From an uncultured Myxococcaceae bacterium (GTDB lineage: Bacteria > Myxococcota_A > Polyangia > Polyangiales > Ga0077539): a DNA stretch of 54,230 bases. Positions 33,822 to 42,688 of the stretch are shown here, one piece after another (the first letter of the stretch is position 1; each line of letters opens with the position of its first letter). Position numbers and translations under genes: made by a program. The notes under the pieces were generated by a model that was not told the DNA's origin, ran no database searches, and saw nothing but the letters and a program-made list of their open reading frames with translations. The stretch is taken from positions 1-54,230 of the forward strand of contig CAMFHP010000050.1 in assembly GCA_945952225.1 (NCBI GenBank), written 5' to 3'.

Positions 33822-33847
33822 CCTTCCGTGTTGTCGCCGCGGGGCTG

Positions 33848-34897
33848 ATGCACACTCCGTCCCCCGCCGTGCCGCCCCAGGTTCGACCCACCACTCCACG
33901 CGCGCTTCGCCCCATGATCGCCGATGCCAGCGCCACGCCTGGCGGGCACCTCTGGCTCGCCCTCGGCGGGCCGAGCGCGCCGGGCGGACTGCTCGTCTCG
34001 CGCGACGGCGCCACCATGTACCGCGAGCTCACGCGACAGGATCCGCGCGACCCCGACGCGCACCGCTTCTACGCCGTGTTCGCCCTCGACGAGTCGCACG
34101 TGTGGGCGTGCGGCGCCGCGGGCGAAGACGACGTGGGCGTCGTGTGGCGCACGAGCGACGGCGGCGCGTTCTGGGAGGTGCTCATGGCGGGCGACCGCGC
34201 GCGGGGCCTCGCCGCGGGCGCGACGTACACGCAGGTGGCCTTCTCCGATGCGCTCCATGGCTACCTGCTCTCCGCGGGCGAGGCGCTGCTCGCGACGCGC
34301 GACGGCGGACGGAGCTGGGAGGCCCTCACCATTCCCGGCGCCACGCCGTGGAGCGTCTTCGTGCAGGACCGTCGACGCGCGTGGGTGGTCTCGCACGACG
34401 TCGACGCGCGGGGCATCGCGCAGCGCACGCACCTCTACGCGACGCGCGACGGCGGACGCACGTGGCGACGCGAGCCCCATGATTTCGCGGGCCTCCCGAC
34501 GCTCGACGTGGCCGGGCTCCACGTGGCCGACGATGGCACCGCGGTGCTGTGCGGCCCCGACGGGATGCTCCTCCACGCGCGGGTCTCCGAGGGCGATCGC
34601 GCGGTGCGCTGGCGCTTCGCGCGCGGCGCGGTGGCGGGTGATCTCAACGCCGTGACCCGCTCGCCCGACGGGGCCGTGTGGGTGGCCGGCGAGCGCGGTG
34701 TGCTGCTCGTGTCGCGCGATGGCGGCGCGTCGTTCGAAGAGGTTCCCACGGGCACGCGGCGCGACCTGCACGCGCTGGCCTTTCTGCGCGACGCAGCGGG
34801 AACCACCGGCGTGGCCGTCGGCGACCGCGGGACCATGCTGCGCTTCGATCCGCGCGCGCCCGATGCGCCGCAGCGCTCGGCGATGACCTGGCCCTGA
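33848..34897 (+). CDS. Asp-box (BNR/YCF48-like) beta-propeller protein
   Basis: A 349-residue protein with at least five Asp-box repeats: SRDGATMYREL, TSDGGAFWEVL, TRDGGRSWEAL, TRDGGRTWRRE and SRDGGASFEEV. Each is the SxDGGxTW turn between blades of a propeller, so a complete 6- to 7-blade fold is likely. No signal peptide is evident at the ATG at 33848; a shorter start at 33914 is possible. YCF48/HCF136-like propellers assist assembly of protein complexes, others are sialidase-like; no catalytic residues are visible. It is divergent from the GHKL operon, sharing the inverted repeat, so the two may be co-regulated. Confidence 0.75.
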   Translation: MHTPSPAVPPQVRPTTPRALRPMIADASATPGGHLWLALGGPSAPGGLLVSRDGATMYRELTRQDPRDPDAHRFYAVFALDESHVWACGAAGEDDVGVVWRTSDGGAFWEVLMAGDRARGLAAGATYTQVAFSDALHGYLLSAGEALLATRDGGRSWEALTIPGATPWSVFVQDRRRAWVVSHDVDARGIAQRTHLYATRDGGRTWRREPHDFAGLPTLDVAGLHVADDGTAVLCGPDGMLLHARVSEGDRAVRWRFARGAVAGDLNAVTRSPDGAVWVAGERGVLLVSRDGGASFEEVPTGTRRDLHALAFLRDAAGTTGVAVGDRGTMLRFDPRAPDAPQRSAMTWP

Positions 34898-34918
34898 GCG
34901 TCGGCGCTCACACCACGG

Positions 34919-36283
34919 TCACGCGCCGCAGCAGCGCTTGAACTTCTGCCCCGACGCGCAGGGGCACGGATCGTTGCGACCCACGCGCTCCGTCGACACC
35001 ACGGGCGCTCGCACGATGCGCGGCGCGCGACGGTGAAGCACCGCCACGGCGCGCTCGACGCTCCAGGGCATCCGCACGCGCTGGAGGCGCGCCGCGGGGA
35101 GGTAGAAATCCTCGGCGCGGAGGCGCGCGAGGGCGGGCACACGACCGAGCACCGAGCCCGGCGCAGAGCACGCCGGGAGGGGCGCGAGGTCGTCGACGGC
35201 GAGGGAGACGGCGACCTCGACGGGCACGTCGTAGAGGGAGTTCCAGCCGTTGGCGCGGGCGGTCTCGGGGCGCTGCGTGAGGAGGGTGTGCGCGCCGCGG
35301 ATCGCGAGGGCGAGCGACTGCTGTTCCGCATCGGCCGCGAAGGTCTCGACGAAGGCCCGCTCGTAGGCGCGGCGCGCGGGGTGGAGCGCGTGGGCGTCGA
35401 CGTCGCGCACGGGCGGAACCGGGCCCGCGCGCAGGGCGCCGTGTGCGAGGCGACGGTGCCAGGCCGAGCGCGTGGCGAGCGCGAAGAGGGCGGCCGCGCG
35501 GTCGAAGGCAGCGACGGGCGTCTCACCGCGCGCGTGGCGGAGGGCGTCGAGGGAGCGGTCGGGCGCGATCCTCGCGGCGGCCCACACCGACGCTCCGAAG
35601 GGCGCGTAGAGGCCCGCCTCGCGACCGAGGGCGACGCACCCGTCGGCGAGGGTCGGCGCGCCGCCCTGCGCCCCGTCGTGGCCGTGGAGGAGCGTGAGGT
35701 GCTTGAAGGTCCAGAGGGCGGTCCACCAGTGGTGGAGGGCGTCGAGCTCGCGGTCGCGGGGGCGCGAGAAATCCACGCGCGGGAGCACGGTGTACGCGAC
35801 GCGCATGGCCTCGGCGCAGTGCGAGATCCACCGCGAGACGTAGCGTCGGAGCACGGGCATGAGGGCCGCGAGGGCGACGAACTCCTCGCGCGTGAGGTGC
35901 TCGCCCGCGTCGAAGAGCCGCTGCACGAGACGTCGGCTGCTGGCCTCGTCGGCGCACGTCTCGACGAAGCGCGCGCGCCGCGCACGGTGGCTCTCGACCT
36001 GCGTCATCGCCGCATCGAGGGCCGCGCGGGGCACCACGGGCCACTGCACGCGCATCCCTTCGCCGAGGCACGTCACGAAGTGCCCGGCGCGGGTCACGAG
36101 CAGGAACGGCCCCTCCGTCGGGTGATCGAGGGAGATCGCCACGCGCTCGGCCCCTTCGGGCACGTACACCGCGGCGAGCACGGCCCGCAGCAGCTCGGGG
36201 TCGTTGTAGAGCGCCAGCGCCAGCTCGACGTGCCCCTGCGAGACGCGGTCGAGTCGCGAAAGAAAGTGATGCGCGTGTCCCAT
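34919..36283 (-). CDS. SEC-C motif protein of unknown function
   Basis: A 454-residue protein. The extreme C-terminus is a SEC-C zinc motif: GRNDPCPCASGQKFKRCCG, the metal-binding tail first known from SecA. The rest is helical, without a recognised domain, and starts GHAHHFLSRLDRVSQGHVEL. SEC-C tails occur on many cytoplasmic proteins and mediate protein contacts. It is too short and lacks Walker motifs to be SecA. The ATG at 36283 has GGAGG upstream; the frame stays open further 5' but overlaps the promoter region of the divergent GGDEF-EAL gene. It converges on the propeller gene (21 bp between stops). Confidence 0.7.
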   Translation of the reverse strand: MGHAHHFLSRLDRVSQGHVELALALYNDPELLRAVLAAVYVPEGAERVAISLDHPTEGPFLLVTRAGHFVTCLGEGMRVQWPVVPRAALDAAMTQVESHRARRARFVETCADEASSRRLVQRLFDAGEHLTREEFVALAALMPVLRRYVSRWISHCAEAMRVAYTVLPRVDFSRPRDRELDALHHWWTALWTFKHLTLLHGHDGAQGGAPTLADGCVALGREAGLYAPFGASVWAAARIAPDRSLDALRHARGETPVAAFDRAAALFALATRSAWHRRLAHGALRAGPVPPVRDVDAHALHPARRAYERAFVETFAADAEQQSLALAIRGAHTLLTQRPETARANGWNSLYDVPVEVAVSLAVDDLAPLPACSAPGSVLGRVPALARLRAEDFYLPAARLQRVRMPWSVERAVAVLHRRAPRIVRAPVVSTERVGRNDPCPCASGQKFKRCCGA

Positions 36284-36460
36284 CGCGGCGGCCTCCGAAC
36301 GGGGTAACGGCGGATACGGTCGAGCCTTGAGTGTGACCTGCTCGGAATCAAGACGCTCGCACCCCGTCGCGGCGGCGCACAACGGGCCCGCGACGATTCT
36401 CGTGAAGGGGGTCACCGCGGCCTCAAGGTCCGCTCCCGTGCGGTCGTAGGGAAGCTGTGC

Positions 36461-39121
36461 ATGACCGCAGTTCTCACCGGCCCCCATGCAGTTGCCGGCG
36501 CGTCCCGTCGCTCGGCCTGGAGCCTCGCCGCGATCGGCTCCGTGATGGCAGGCGCAGCGATCGCCGCCGGCGTCTCGCCCCCGCTGCGCGACCCGATCAT
36601 CACGGTGAGCGGCATCGCCGCGATCTGCGTCGGCGTCCGCGCGTGGAAGCGCCGCCCCATGCTCCGCCCCGCGCTGCGCCTCTACCTCCTGGCCGCGATC
36701 ACCTCGACGATCGCCTCGGTGGTCATCGTCGCGCAGTCGGGCACCATCGTGGGCGGCACGCGCGCGGGCCCCGGCGACCTGCTCTTCGCCGCGGCCTACA
36801 CCCTGATGATCGCGGGCCACCTCGCGATCGGGCGCATCCACGACCGGCGCTTCGTGAGCCGCGTGCTGCTCGACGCGCTGATCGTCGGATCGGGCGTGGC
36901 CTCGGTGCTCTGGGTCGCGCTCATCGACCCGCTGGCCGAGCGCTCGGTGGTGCCCCTCGCGCATCGCTTCGTGCTGCTGCTGAACCCCCTCGGCGACTGC
37001 GTGGCGGTCACCGTCGTGGCGTCGATCATCGCCATGAGCCGCAGGCCCGCGCCGTCGCTCTACCTCATCGCGCTCTCGCCCTTCTTCTCGCTCGTCACCG
37101 ACCTCGACCTGCTCGGGAGCCGCATGCGCGGTGACGGCCTCGGCGGCGTGGGCGCGGCGGCGCAGGTGCTCACCTACGCGATGTTCGCGCTGGCCCTCAG
37201 CGACACCTTCGCGCAGGGCCTCGAACACATCGAGATCACCCTCCGGCGCAGCAGCCCCGTGCGCATGGCGCTGCTCACGGTGTCGGCCATCGGACCGGGC
37301 ATCGCGGGGCTCGCCACGCGCTCGGAGACCACGTTCTGCCTCGCGGTCACCACGCCCCTCGTGCTGCTCCTCGCGGCGCGCTGCGCGGACCTCATGCGCG
37401 AGTGGGAGCGCTCGCGCGACCGGTGGTTCGGGTCGATGTCCGCGGGCGCCCTCGACATGATGGTGATCATCGGACGCGACGGGCGTGTGCTCGACGCGGC
37501 CCCCGGCACCGCGCGGCGCCTCGGTCTCTCGTCGCAGGCCGACGGGCTCGACCAGCACGTGCACCCCGACGACCGCACCGCGCTGAAGAAGCTCATTCGC
37601 ACGGCCCTCATGGATTCGAGCCGCGAGGTGGGCGGCGAGCTGCGCTTCGTGGTCGAGGGCGCGACGCGCTTCTACCGCGTGGTGGTGACCGACCTCACGC
37701 GCGACCCCGACGTGAACGGGCTCGTGGTGAACGCCCACGACGTCGACGCCCTGCGCAAGCTGGCCTCGTACGACATGCTCACGGGCCTGCCCAACCGCGC
37801 GGCCCTGAGCACGCGCCTCGCGACGGTGCTCGCGGCGCCGGGGCGCGTGGCGGTGCTCCTCGTCGACCTCGACGGGTTCAAGGAGGTCAACGACACCTTC
37901 GGGCACGCCGCGGGCGACGCCGTGCTCGCGATGACCGCGCGGCGCATGGCCACGGTGATCGGCGAGGCGCCCGAGCGGTGTGCGGCGCGGCTCGGCGGCG
38001 ACGAGTTCGTGGTGCTCTGCGACGCCGACGATGCGACCGCCGTGGGCGACACGCTCATCGAGGCGCTGCGCCAGCCCGTCGAGGTGCAGGGCATGTCGTT
38101 CACGCTCGGGGCCAGCGTGGGCGTGCGCGTGGCCGACGGAGGCGTCGACCGGCCCGACGAGGTGCTCCGCGACGCCGACATCGCGCTCTACGAGGCCAAG
38201 CGCGCGGGACGCGGACGCCAGGTGCGCTTCGAACGGGCCATGGGAGAGGAACTCCACGAGCGGGTGCTCATGCGCGCGCGCATCGACGAGGCCATCGCGT
38301 CGGGAGAGTTCTCGCTGGTCTACCAGCCCAAGGTGCGCTGCCGCGATCGGGCCCTCGTGGGCTTCGAGGCGCTCATTCGATGGACGCGCCCCGACGGCGC
38401 CACCGTGTCGCCCGGACGCTTCATTCCCCTCGCGGAAGAGACCGGGCAGATCGTGCCCATCGGGATGTGGGTGCTCGACCGGGCCCTCGCGCAGCTCGCC
38501 GCGTGGGACGAGCTCCTCGGCCCCAACGACCTCCGCGTGGCCGTGAACGTCTCGCCGCGCGAGCTCGTGGTGCCGGGCTTCGTCGAGCGCGTCTCGTCGG
38601 CCCTCGCGCAGCACCGCGTGGCCCCCGCGCGCCTCGTGCTCGAAGTCACCGAGACCGCCCTCATGACCGACCCCGACCGCGCCGCGAAGCTCCTCGACCA
38701 GGTGCACGCGCTGGGCATCCACCTCTCGATCGACGACTACGGCGCGGGCAACGCGTCGATCTCGTACCTCCGCCGCCTCCCCGTGCAGGAGGTGAAGATC
38801 GACCGCTCGCTCACCGACGGACTCCGCACCGGCGACCGCGCGGCCACGGCCTTCGTACGCTCGATCCTCGACCTCGCGCGCGCCCTCGGGCTCACCGCCG
38901 TCGCCGAGGGCGTCGAAGACGCCGCGCTCATTCGCGACCTCGACGCGCTCGGCTGCCAGATCGCGCAGGGCTACGCCATCGCCGCCCCGTTGCGCCTCGA
39001 CCGCGCCACCGAGTTCGCCCGCGCGGCCATCGTCGCGCGCACCGTCGCGGGGCCTTCGCTCTACCCCGCGCGTGTCAGCGCGCGCCCGCCGCGTCCCTCG
39101 TGCGCGCCGCCGCCCAACTGA
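36461..39121 (+). CDS. Membrane-bound PAS-GGDEF-EAL c-di-GMP enzyme
   Basis: An 886-residue protein: about eight N-terminal transmembrane helices (to about residue 310), a PAS-like domain (about 325-430), GGDEF (about 430-590) and EAL (about 600-860). The diguanylate cyclase signature RLGGDEF (near 508) is intact. The phosphodiesterase residues also look intact: FEALIRW (near 634), NVSPREL, EVTETAL, IDDYGAG, VKIDRS, AEGVED, and QGYAIAAP at the end. Both synthesis and hydrolysis of c-di-GMP are possible, with the membrane and PAS parts sensing an unknown signal. The PilZ protein elsewhere in the window is a potential reader. TAGGGA lies 8 nt before the ATG. Confidence 0.92.
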   Translation: MTAVLTGPHAVAGASRRSAWSLAAIGSVMAGAAIAAGVSPPLRDPIITVSGIAAICVGVRAWKRRPMLRPALRLYLLAAITSTIASVVIVAQSGTIVGGTRAGPGDLLFAAAYTLMIAGHLAIGRIHDRRFVSRVLLDALIVGSGVASVLWVALIDPLAERSVVPLAHRFVLLLNPLGDCVAVTVVASIIAMSRRPAPSLYLIALSPFFSLVTDLDLLGSRMRGDGLGGVGAAAQVLTYAMFALALSDTFAQGLEHIEITLRRSSPVRMALLTVSAIGPGIAGLATRSETTFCLAVTTPLVLLLAARCADLMREWERSRDRWFGSMSAGALDMMVIIGRDGRVLDAAPGTARRLGLSSQADGLDQHVHPDDRTALKKLIRTALMDSSREVGGELRFVVEGATRFYRVVVTDLTRDPDVNGLVVNAHDVDALRKLASYDMLTGLPNRAALSTRLATVLAAPGRVAVLLVDLDGFKEVNDTFGHAAGDAVLAMTARRMATVIGEAPERCAARLGGDEFVVLCDADDATAVGDTLIEALRQPVEVQGMSFTLGASVGVRVADGGVDRPDEVLRDADIALYEAKRAGRGRQVRFERAMGEELHERVLMRARIDEAIASGEFSLVYQPKVRCRDRALVGFEALIRWTRPDGATVSPGRFIPLAEETGQIVPIGMWVLDRALAQLAAWDELLGPNDLRVAVNVSPRELVVPGFVERVSSALAQHRVAPARLVLEVTETALMTDPDRAAKLLDQVHALGIHLSIDDYGAGNASISYLRRLPVQEVKIDRSLTDGLRTGDRAATAFVRSILDLARALGLTAVAEGVEDAALIRDLDALGCQIAQGYAIAAPLRLDRATEFARAAIVARTVAGPSLYPARVSARPPRPSCAPPPN

Positions 39122-39153
39122 CCTGACAACGTCCCACCATCGCCCGCCGCGCG

Positions 39154-39182
39154 TTGCGACCCCGACGGCGACACACTAGGTT
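39154..39182 (+). promoter_or_regulatory. Candidate promoter TTGCGA-N17-TAGGTT
   Basis: TTGCGA (39154-39159), 17-nt spacer, TAGGTT (39177-39182), then eight bases to the GTG at 39191. Spacing is ideal for sigma70 and implies a near-leaderless transcript for the TPR/lipoprotein pair. Confidence 0.5.
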
Positions 39183-39190
39183 CGCGCGCC

Positions 39191-39964
39191 GTGTCGCGCC
39201 CCTCGATGCTTCGCTCCGCCCTTCTCTTCGCCCTCACCCTCACCCCCTCGGCGCTCCTCGCACAGCCCGCGCCCTCGCTCGGCGAGCAGCACTACCGCGC
39301 GGGCGTCGAGGCCTTCGAACACGCCCAGTACCACGCCGCGGCCATCGAGTTTCGCGCGGCCTTCGAGCTCACCAACGAGCCCTCGCTGCTCTTCAACCTC
39401 GGCAACGCGCTCGCCTCCGATGGACAGCGCGACGAGGCCTGCACCGCCTTCCGTCGTTACCTCACGCTCGCGCCCACGGCCCCGAACCGCACCGCCGCCG
39501 TGGCCCGCGAGCACGAGCTCTGCGCGCCCCTCGCGCAGCCCGCGCAACCGCCCGCAACACAGCCCGCGCAGCCGCCCGTGACGCAGCCCGCGCAGCCTCC
39601 GCCCACGGTCACTCCGCCCACGGTCACACCGCGCGAGACGGACGCGCCGGGTTCGCGCACGGCCCTCGCGTGGACGGGCGCTGCCGTCGGCGGACTCGGC
39701 GTGGTGGCGGCGGGTGTGGGCCTCGCGCTCTACCTCGACGCGGGCGCGCAGTACGACCGATGCGCGCAGCAGGGCTACTGCCCCGAGTCGGAGCGCGCGG
39801 TGACCGAGAACGCCGTGGCCGTCGGGCTCCTCTGGGGCGGCGGCGCATTGGCCCTCGGCGGACTCGCGACCTTTCTCTTCGCGCCCCGCGCCCACGCGCA
39901 CACACCGCCGCGCGCCTGGGTACTCCCCCGCCCCGACGGACTCACCCTCGGAGGATCCTTCTGA
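39191..39964 (+). CDS. Exported TPR protein with C-terminal membrane helices
   Basis: A 257-residue protein. Signal peptide (about 1-24, ending LLAQPAP), two TPR-like units (about 30-115: GEQHYRAGVEAFEHAQYHAA, then PSLLFNLGNALAS), a Pro/Gln/Thr linker of repeated QPAQPP units, and two hydrophobic helices (about 155-180 and 205-230). This architecture, N-terminal TPR plus two TM helices, is common in myxobacterial proteins placed before secreted lipoproteins; function unknown. Its TGA overlaps the next ATG by one base (TGATG), coupling it to the Asp-repeat lipoprotein. Confidence 0.75.
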   Translation: MSRPSMLRSALLFALTLTPSALLAQPAPSLGEQHYRAGVEAFEHAQYHAAAIEFRAAFELTNEPSLLFNLGNALASDGQRDEACTAFRRYLTLAPTAPNRTAAVAREHELCAPLAQPAQPPATQPAQPPVTQPAQPPPTVTPPTVTPRETDAPGSRTALAWTGAAVGGLGVVAAGVGLALYLDAGAQYDRCAQQGYCPESERAVTENAVAVGLLWGGGALALGGLATFLFAPRAHAHTPPRAWVLPRPDGLTLGGSF

Positions 39965-41157
39965 TGCGCACCCGCGCCACGCTGCTTCTCCTCGCGACGC
40001 TCGCGCCTGCGTGCATGTACGACTGGGCCTCGCTGCCCACGGAGCGTCCCTCCGATGCGTCGGATGTTTCCGACGGATCTGATGCGTCGGATGTTTCCGA
40101 CGGATCCGATGCGCCCGATGTCGTCGATGCGCCCGATGTCGTCGATGCGCCTGATGTCGCTGATGCGCCCGATGTCGTCGATGCGCCCGATGTCGTCGAT
40201 GCGCCCGATGTCGTCGATGCGCCCGATGTCGTCGACGTCACCGACGTGCCCCTCTCCATGGACGTTCGCGATGCGTCGGACGTGATCGACGCGACCGACG
40301 CCGCCGACGTGCGTGATGCGTCCGATGTGGTCGACGCCGCCGACGTGCGCGATGCGTCCGATGTGGTCGACGCCGCCGACGTGGCCGACGTGGCGATCAC
40401 CTGCGCGACGGGGCTCACGCTGTGCGGCCCCTCGTGCGTCAACACGCAGGGCTCGGTGATCCACTGCGGCGCCTGCAACAACGTGTGCCCCGCGCCGCCG
40501 GGCGCCACGGCCGCGTGCGTGAGCGGACGCTGCACGGTGCAGTGCCCCGTGGGCTCGGCGATGCTCCCCGATGGCTCGTGCTCGTCGTGGGGCGGCGCCT
40601 TCTGGACGGCCTCCGGCAGCGTCTGCGTGCCGAACCCCTACACCATGCGCTGCGACTGTCCCGCGGGCTTCTCGCCCTCGTCGCTCTCCATCGCGCAGCC
40701 TGGGGAGATGACGCCCGCGACGCTCACGCTCTGCACCATTCCGATGACCCCTGCGTCACCGTGGGCGGGTCACTTCGTCGAGGGAGACCCCGCGCCGGTG
40801 TGTCTCACGCCCAACGCCGCCGCGCGTCCGCCGTCGTGCATGTGCCCGAGCGATTCGGTCACCGATCCGCAACGGCTCTTTCTCCGCGACGGCGTCACGC
40901 CGACGGATCGACGCCTCACGTTCTGCTCGCTCAACTACGGAACCCCGGCGCGCTTCCTCGGCGTCTTCGAGGAGTTCACCGACGGCGCGACGGTCACCGG
41001 CACGCGCAACACCTGCATCACGCCCAACGCGCTCACCAGCATGTGCCGCTGCCCCGAGGGCGCGCGATCGCTCACCTTCAACGCGATCTACACGGGCACG
41101 ATCGGATCGATGATCCCCACCGCCCACCCGACGCGCGTCGGCCTCTGCATGCGGTGA
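39964..41157 (+). CDS. Asp-repeat Cys-rich surface lipoprotein
   Basis: A 397-residue lipoprotein (lipobox LAPAC). Residues about 30-140 are a long Asp/Ala/Pro/Val/Ser repeat (units DAPDVV, SDASDVSDG, DVRDASDVVDAA), after which a Cys-rich module begins: LTLCGPSCVNTQGS, HCGACNNVCP, CVSGRCTVQCP. This GxCxxxCVNT...CGxCxNxC pattern is widespread in myxobacterial surface proteins. The remaining 200 residues contain further paired Cys (MCPSDSV, MCRCPEG) without a known fold. The linker probably lifts the folded domain off the outer membrane. Translationally coupled to the TPR gene. Confidence 0.8.
   Translation: MRTRATLLLLATLAPACMYDWASLPTERPSDASDVSDGSDASDVSDGSDAPDVVDAPDVVDAPDVADAPDVVDAPDVVDAPDVVDAPDVVDVTDVPLSMDVRDASDVIDATDAADVRDASDVVDAADVRDASDVVDAADVADVAITCATGLTLCGPSCVNTQGSVIHCGACNNVCPAPPGATAACVSGRCTVQCPVGSAMLPDGSCSSWGGAFWTASGSVCVPNPYTMRCDCPAGFSPSSLSIAQPGEMTPATLTLCTIPMTPASPWAGHFVEGDPAPVCLTPNAAARPPSCMCPSDSVTDPQRLFLRDGVTPTDRRLTFCSLNYGTPARFLGVFEEFTDGATVTGTRNTCITPNALTSMCRCPEGARSLTFNAIYTGTIGSMIPTAHPTRVGLCMR
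40054..40377 (+). repeat. Nested in-frame tandem repeats (27, 18 and 36 bp)
   Basis: Within the lipoprotein gene: two 27-bp units (40054-40080, 40081-40107), seven 18-bp units encoding DAPDVV (40108-40233), and two 36-bp units (40306-40341, 40342-40377). All preserve the reading frame and the Asp-rich composition. Copies differ mainly at third positions. Prone to slippage, so length may vary among strains. Confidence 0.85.
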
Positions 41158-41176
41158 CGACGCGCGAAGGCTGCGC

Positions 41177-42574
41177 TCAGACCTTCAGGTGCTTCCAGCT
41201 TCCGCGGACGAACTTCAGCGCCATGAGCGACGCGAGGGCGACGGCGTACACGGCCACGGCGGTCCACACGCCGGGGAGGCCGAAGCCCAGCACCATGCCG
41301 AAGATCCACGCGAGGGGCACGAGACACAGAAAGTGCAGCGTGACCTCGACCACCATCACGTAGCGCGTCTCGCCCGCGCCGAAGAGCGCCTGCGTGAGGA
41401 TCATCGCCACCGCCACCACAGGCCCCATCGTGGCCATGATCCGCATGGGCACCGCGCCCACGTCGACCACCGCGGGCTCGTGGCTGAACGCGCCGAGCAC
41501 CTGCCGCGGAAACACGAACATGAACGCCCCGATGGCGCCGAAGATCATCGCCCCGAGCTTCACGCTCGTCCACGCGTAGCGCTCGGCGAGGTCGGGGTTG
41601 TTCTGCCCCATGCTCTGGCCCACCAGCGTGGCCGTCGAGGTGCCGAAGGCCATGCACGACACGAAGGTCGCGCTGAGCACCTCGATGATGATCGTCGTGG
41701 CCGCGCCGTTGTACGAGTGTGCCGCGCCGTGGAGCATCGCGTCGGCGTCGATGCGACCGACCACCTTGGTGAACAGCAGAAAGCCGAACATCACCACGGC
41801 CGTCGCGATGCCGCCCGGCACCGAGAGCTTGAGGAGCTGCCCGATGGTCGTGAGCGAGAGCACCCCGCTGCGGTAGAAGCGGTAGCGCGCGCGGTCGCCG
41901 CCGCGGAGCGTGAAGGCCACCATCACCGCGAAGCCGATCCACGTGGAGACGCACGCCGCGAGGCCCGCGCCCTCGACGCCCATGGCGGGCATGCCGAGGT
42001 TGCCGAAGATGAAGATCCAGCAGAGCGCGAGGTTGATGACGTTCATCACCACGGCCGCCGCGAGGTGCAGGTGCGTCTGCCCCACCCCGTCGTAGAAGGC
42101 CTTGTACGCCGCGGTGGCGGCCATCGACGCGATGCCCAGAAAGCGCCAGCGCGAGTACGCCGTGCCCAGCGCCACCACGTTGGGGTTGTCGCTCAGGAGC
42201 GCGAAGGCGTGCGGCAGGGCGAACCAGCCCACCACCGCGCCGATCGCGCCGCCCACGAGGGCCACGGCCGTCGCGTTGGGGAGCACGGCGCCCGCGTCTT
42301 CGAAGCGCTCCTCGCCGTAGCGACGCGCCGTCGTGGCCTGCGTGCCCACGGAGATGGCCGAGAGAAAGCCTCCCACGGCCCAGAGGAACATCAGCGAGGG
42401 CGTGAGCGCGAACTGCCCGTCGCTGGCCACCTCGCGCGGCAACCGGCCGATGAAGTACGTGTCGACCACGTTCACGCCGGTCTGCGTGAGCATCGCGAGG
42501 ATCACCGGCCCCGCGAGGGCGAGGATGCGCCGCGCCTTGGGGCCATCGAGCCAGGGAGTGCGTTCCGTCGTCAT
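41177..42574 (-). CDS. MATE-family efflux transporter
   Basis: A 465-residue protein with twelve predicted transmembrane helices in two halves, the standard MATE length. The N-terminus has LALAGPVILAMLTQTGVNVVDTYFIGRL and, in the second half, VPGGIATAVVMFGF; LVGQSMGQNNP is the usual conserved segment. MATE proteins export cationic drugs and metabolites using H+ or Na+; substrate unknown. The ATG at 42574 is preceded by TATACG. It converges on the Asp-repeat lipoprotein gene and is divergent from the Pal-like operon. Confidence 0.93.
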   Translation of the reverse strand: MTTERTPWLDGPKARRILALAGPVILAMLTQTGVNVVDTYFIGRLPREVASDGQFALTPSLMFLWAVGGFLSAISVGTQATTARRYGEERFEDAGAVLPNATAVALVGGAIGAVVGWFALPHAFALLSDNPNVVALGTAYSRWRFLGIASMAATAAYKAFYDGVGQTHLHLAAAVVMNVINLALCWIFIFGNLGMPAMGVEGAGLAACVSTWIGFAVMVAFTLRGGDRARYRFYRSGVLSLTTIGQLLKLSVPGGIATAVVMFGFLLFTKVVGRIDADAMLHGAAHSYNGAATTIIIEVLSATFVSCMAFGTSTATLVGQSMGQNNPDLAERYAWTSVKLGAMIFGAIGAFMFVFPRQVLGAFSHEPAVVDVGAVPMRIMATMGPVVAVAMILTQALFGAGETRYVMVVEVTLHFLCLVPLAWIFGMVLGFGLPGVWTAVAVYAVALASLMALKFVRGSWKHLKV

Positions 42575-42584
42575 CGTCGGCGCC

Positions 42585-42590
42585 CGTATA
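42585..42590 (-). promoter_or_regulatory. Candidate -10 TATACG of the MATE gene
   Basis: On the minus strand TATACG lies 10 nt before the ATG at 42574. A GTCAAC 16 nt further upstream is a weak -35. Confidence 0.35.
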
Positions 42591-42649
42591 GCGTCTTTCA
42601 CCGCGCGTTGACACCCGCTCGCACCGCCCCTCCGCGACCCGCTGGAACA

Positions 42650-42679
42650 TTGACAACCCGGCTTCTGTAAAGCTACGCA
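42650..42679 (+). promoter_or_regulatory. Candidate promoter TTGACA-N18-TACGCA
   Basis: A perfect -35 hexamer TTGACA (42650-42655), 18-nt spacer, TACGCA (42674-42679), then nine bases to the ATG at 42689. It is the best -35 in the window and probably drives the Pal-CpoB-kinase-LysM operon. Confidence 0.55.
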
Positions 42680-42688
42680 CGCGCACCC

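Noticed and set aside
34919-38722. The 5' extension of the SEC-C gene's frame across the GGDEF-EAL gene
   Set aside because: The extension is antisense to intact GGDEF and EAL motifs and is His/Arg/Glu-rich. The ATG at 36283 with a GGAGG site is the sensible start.
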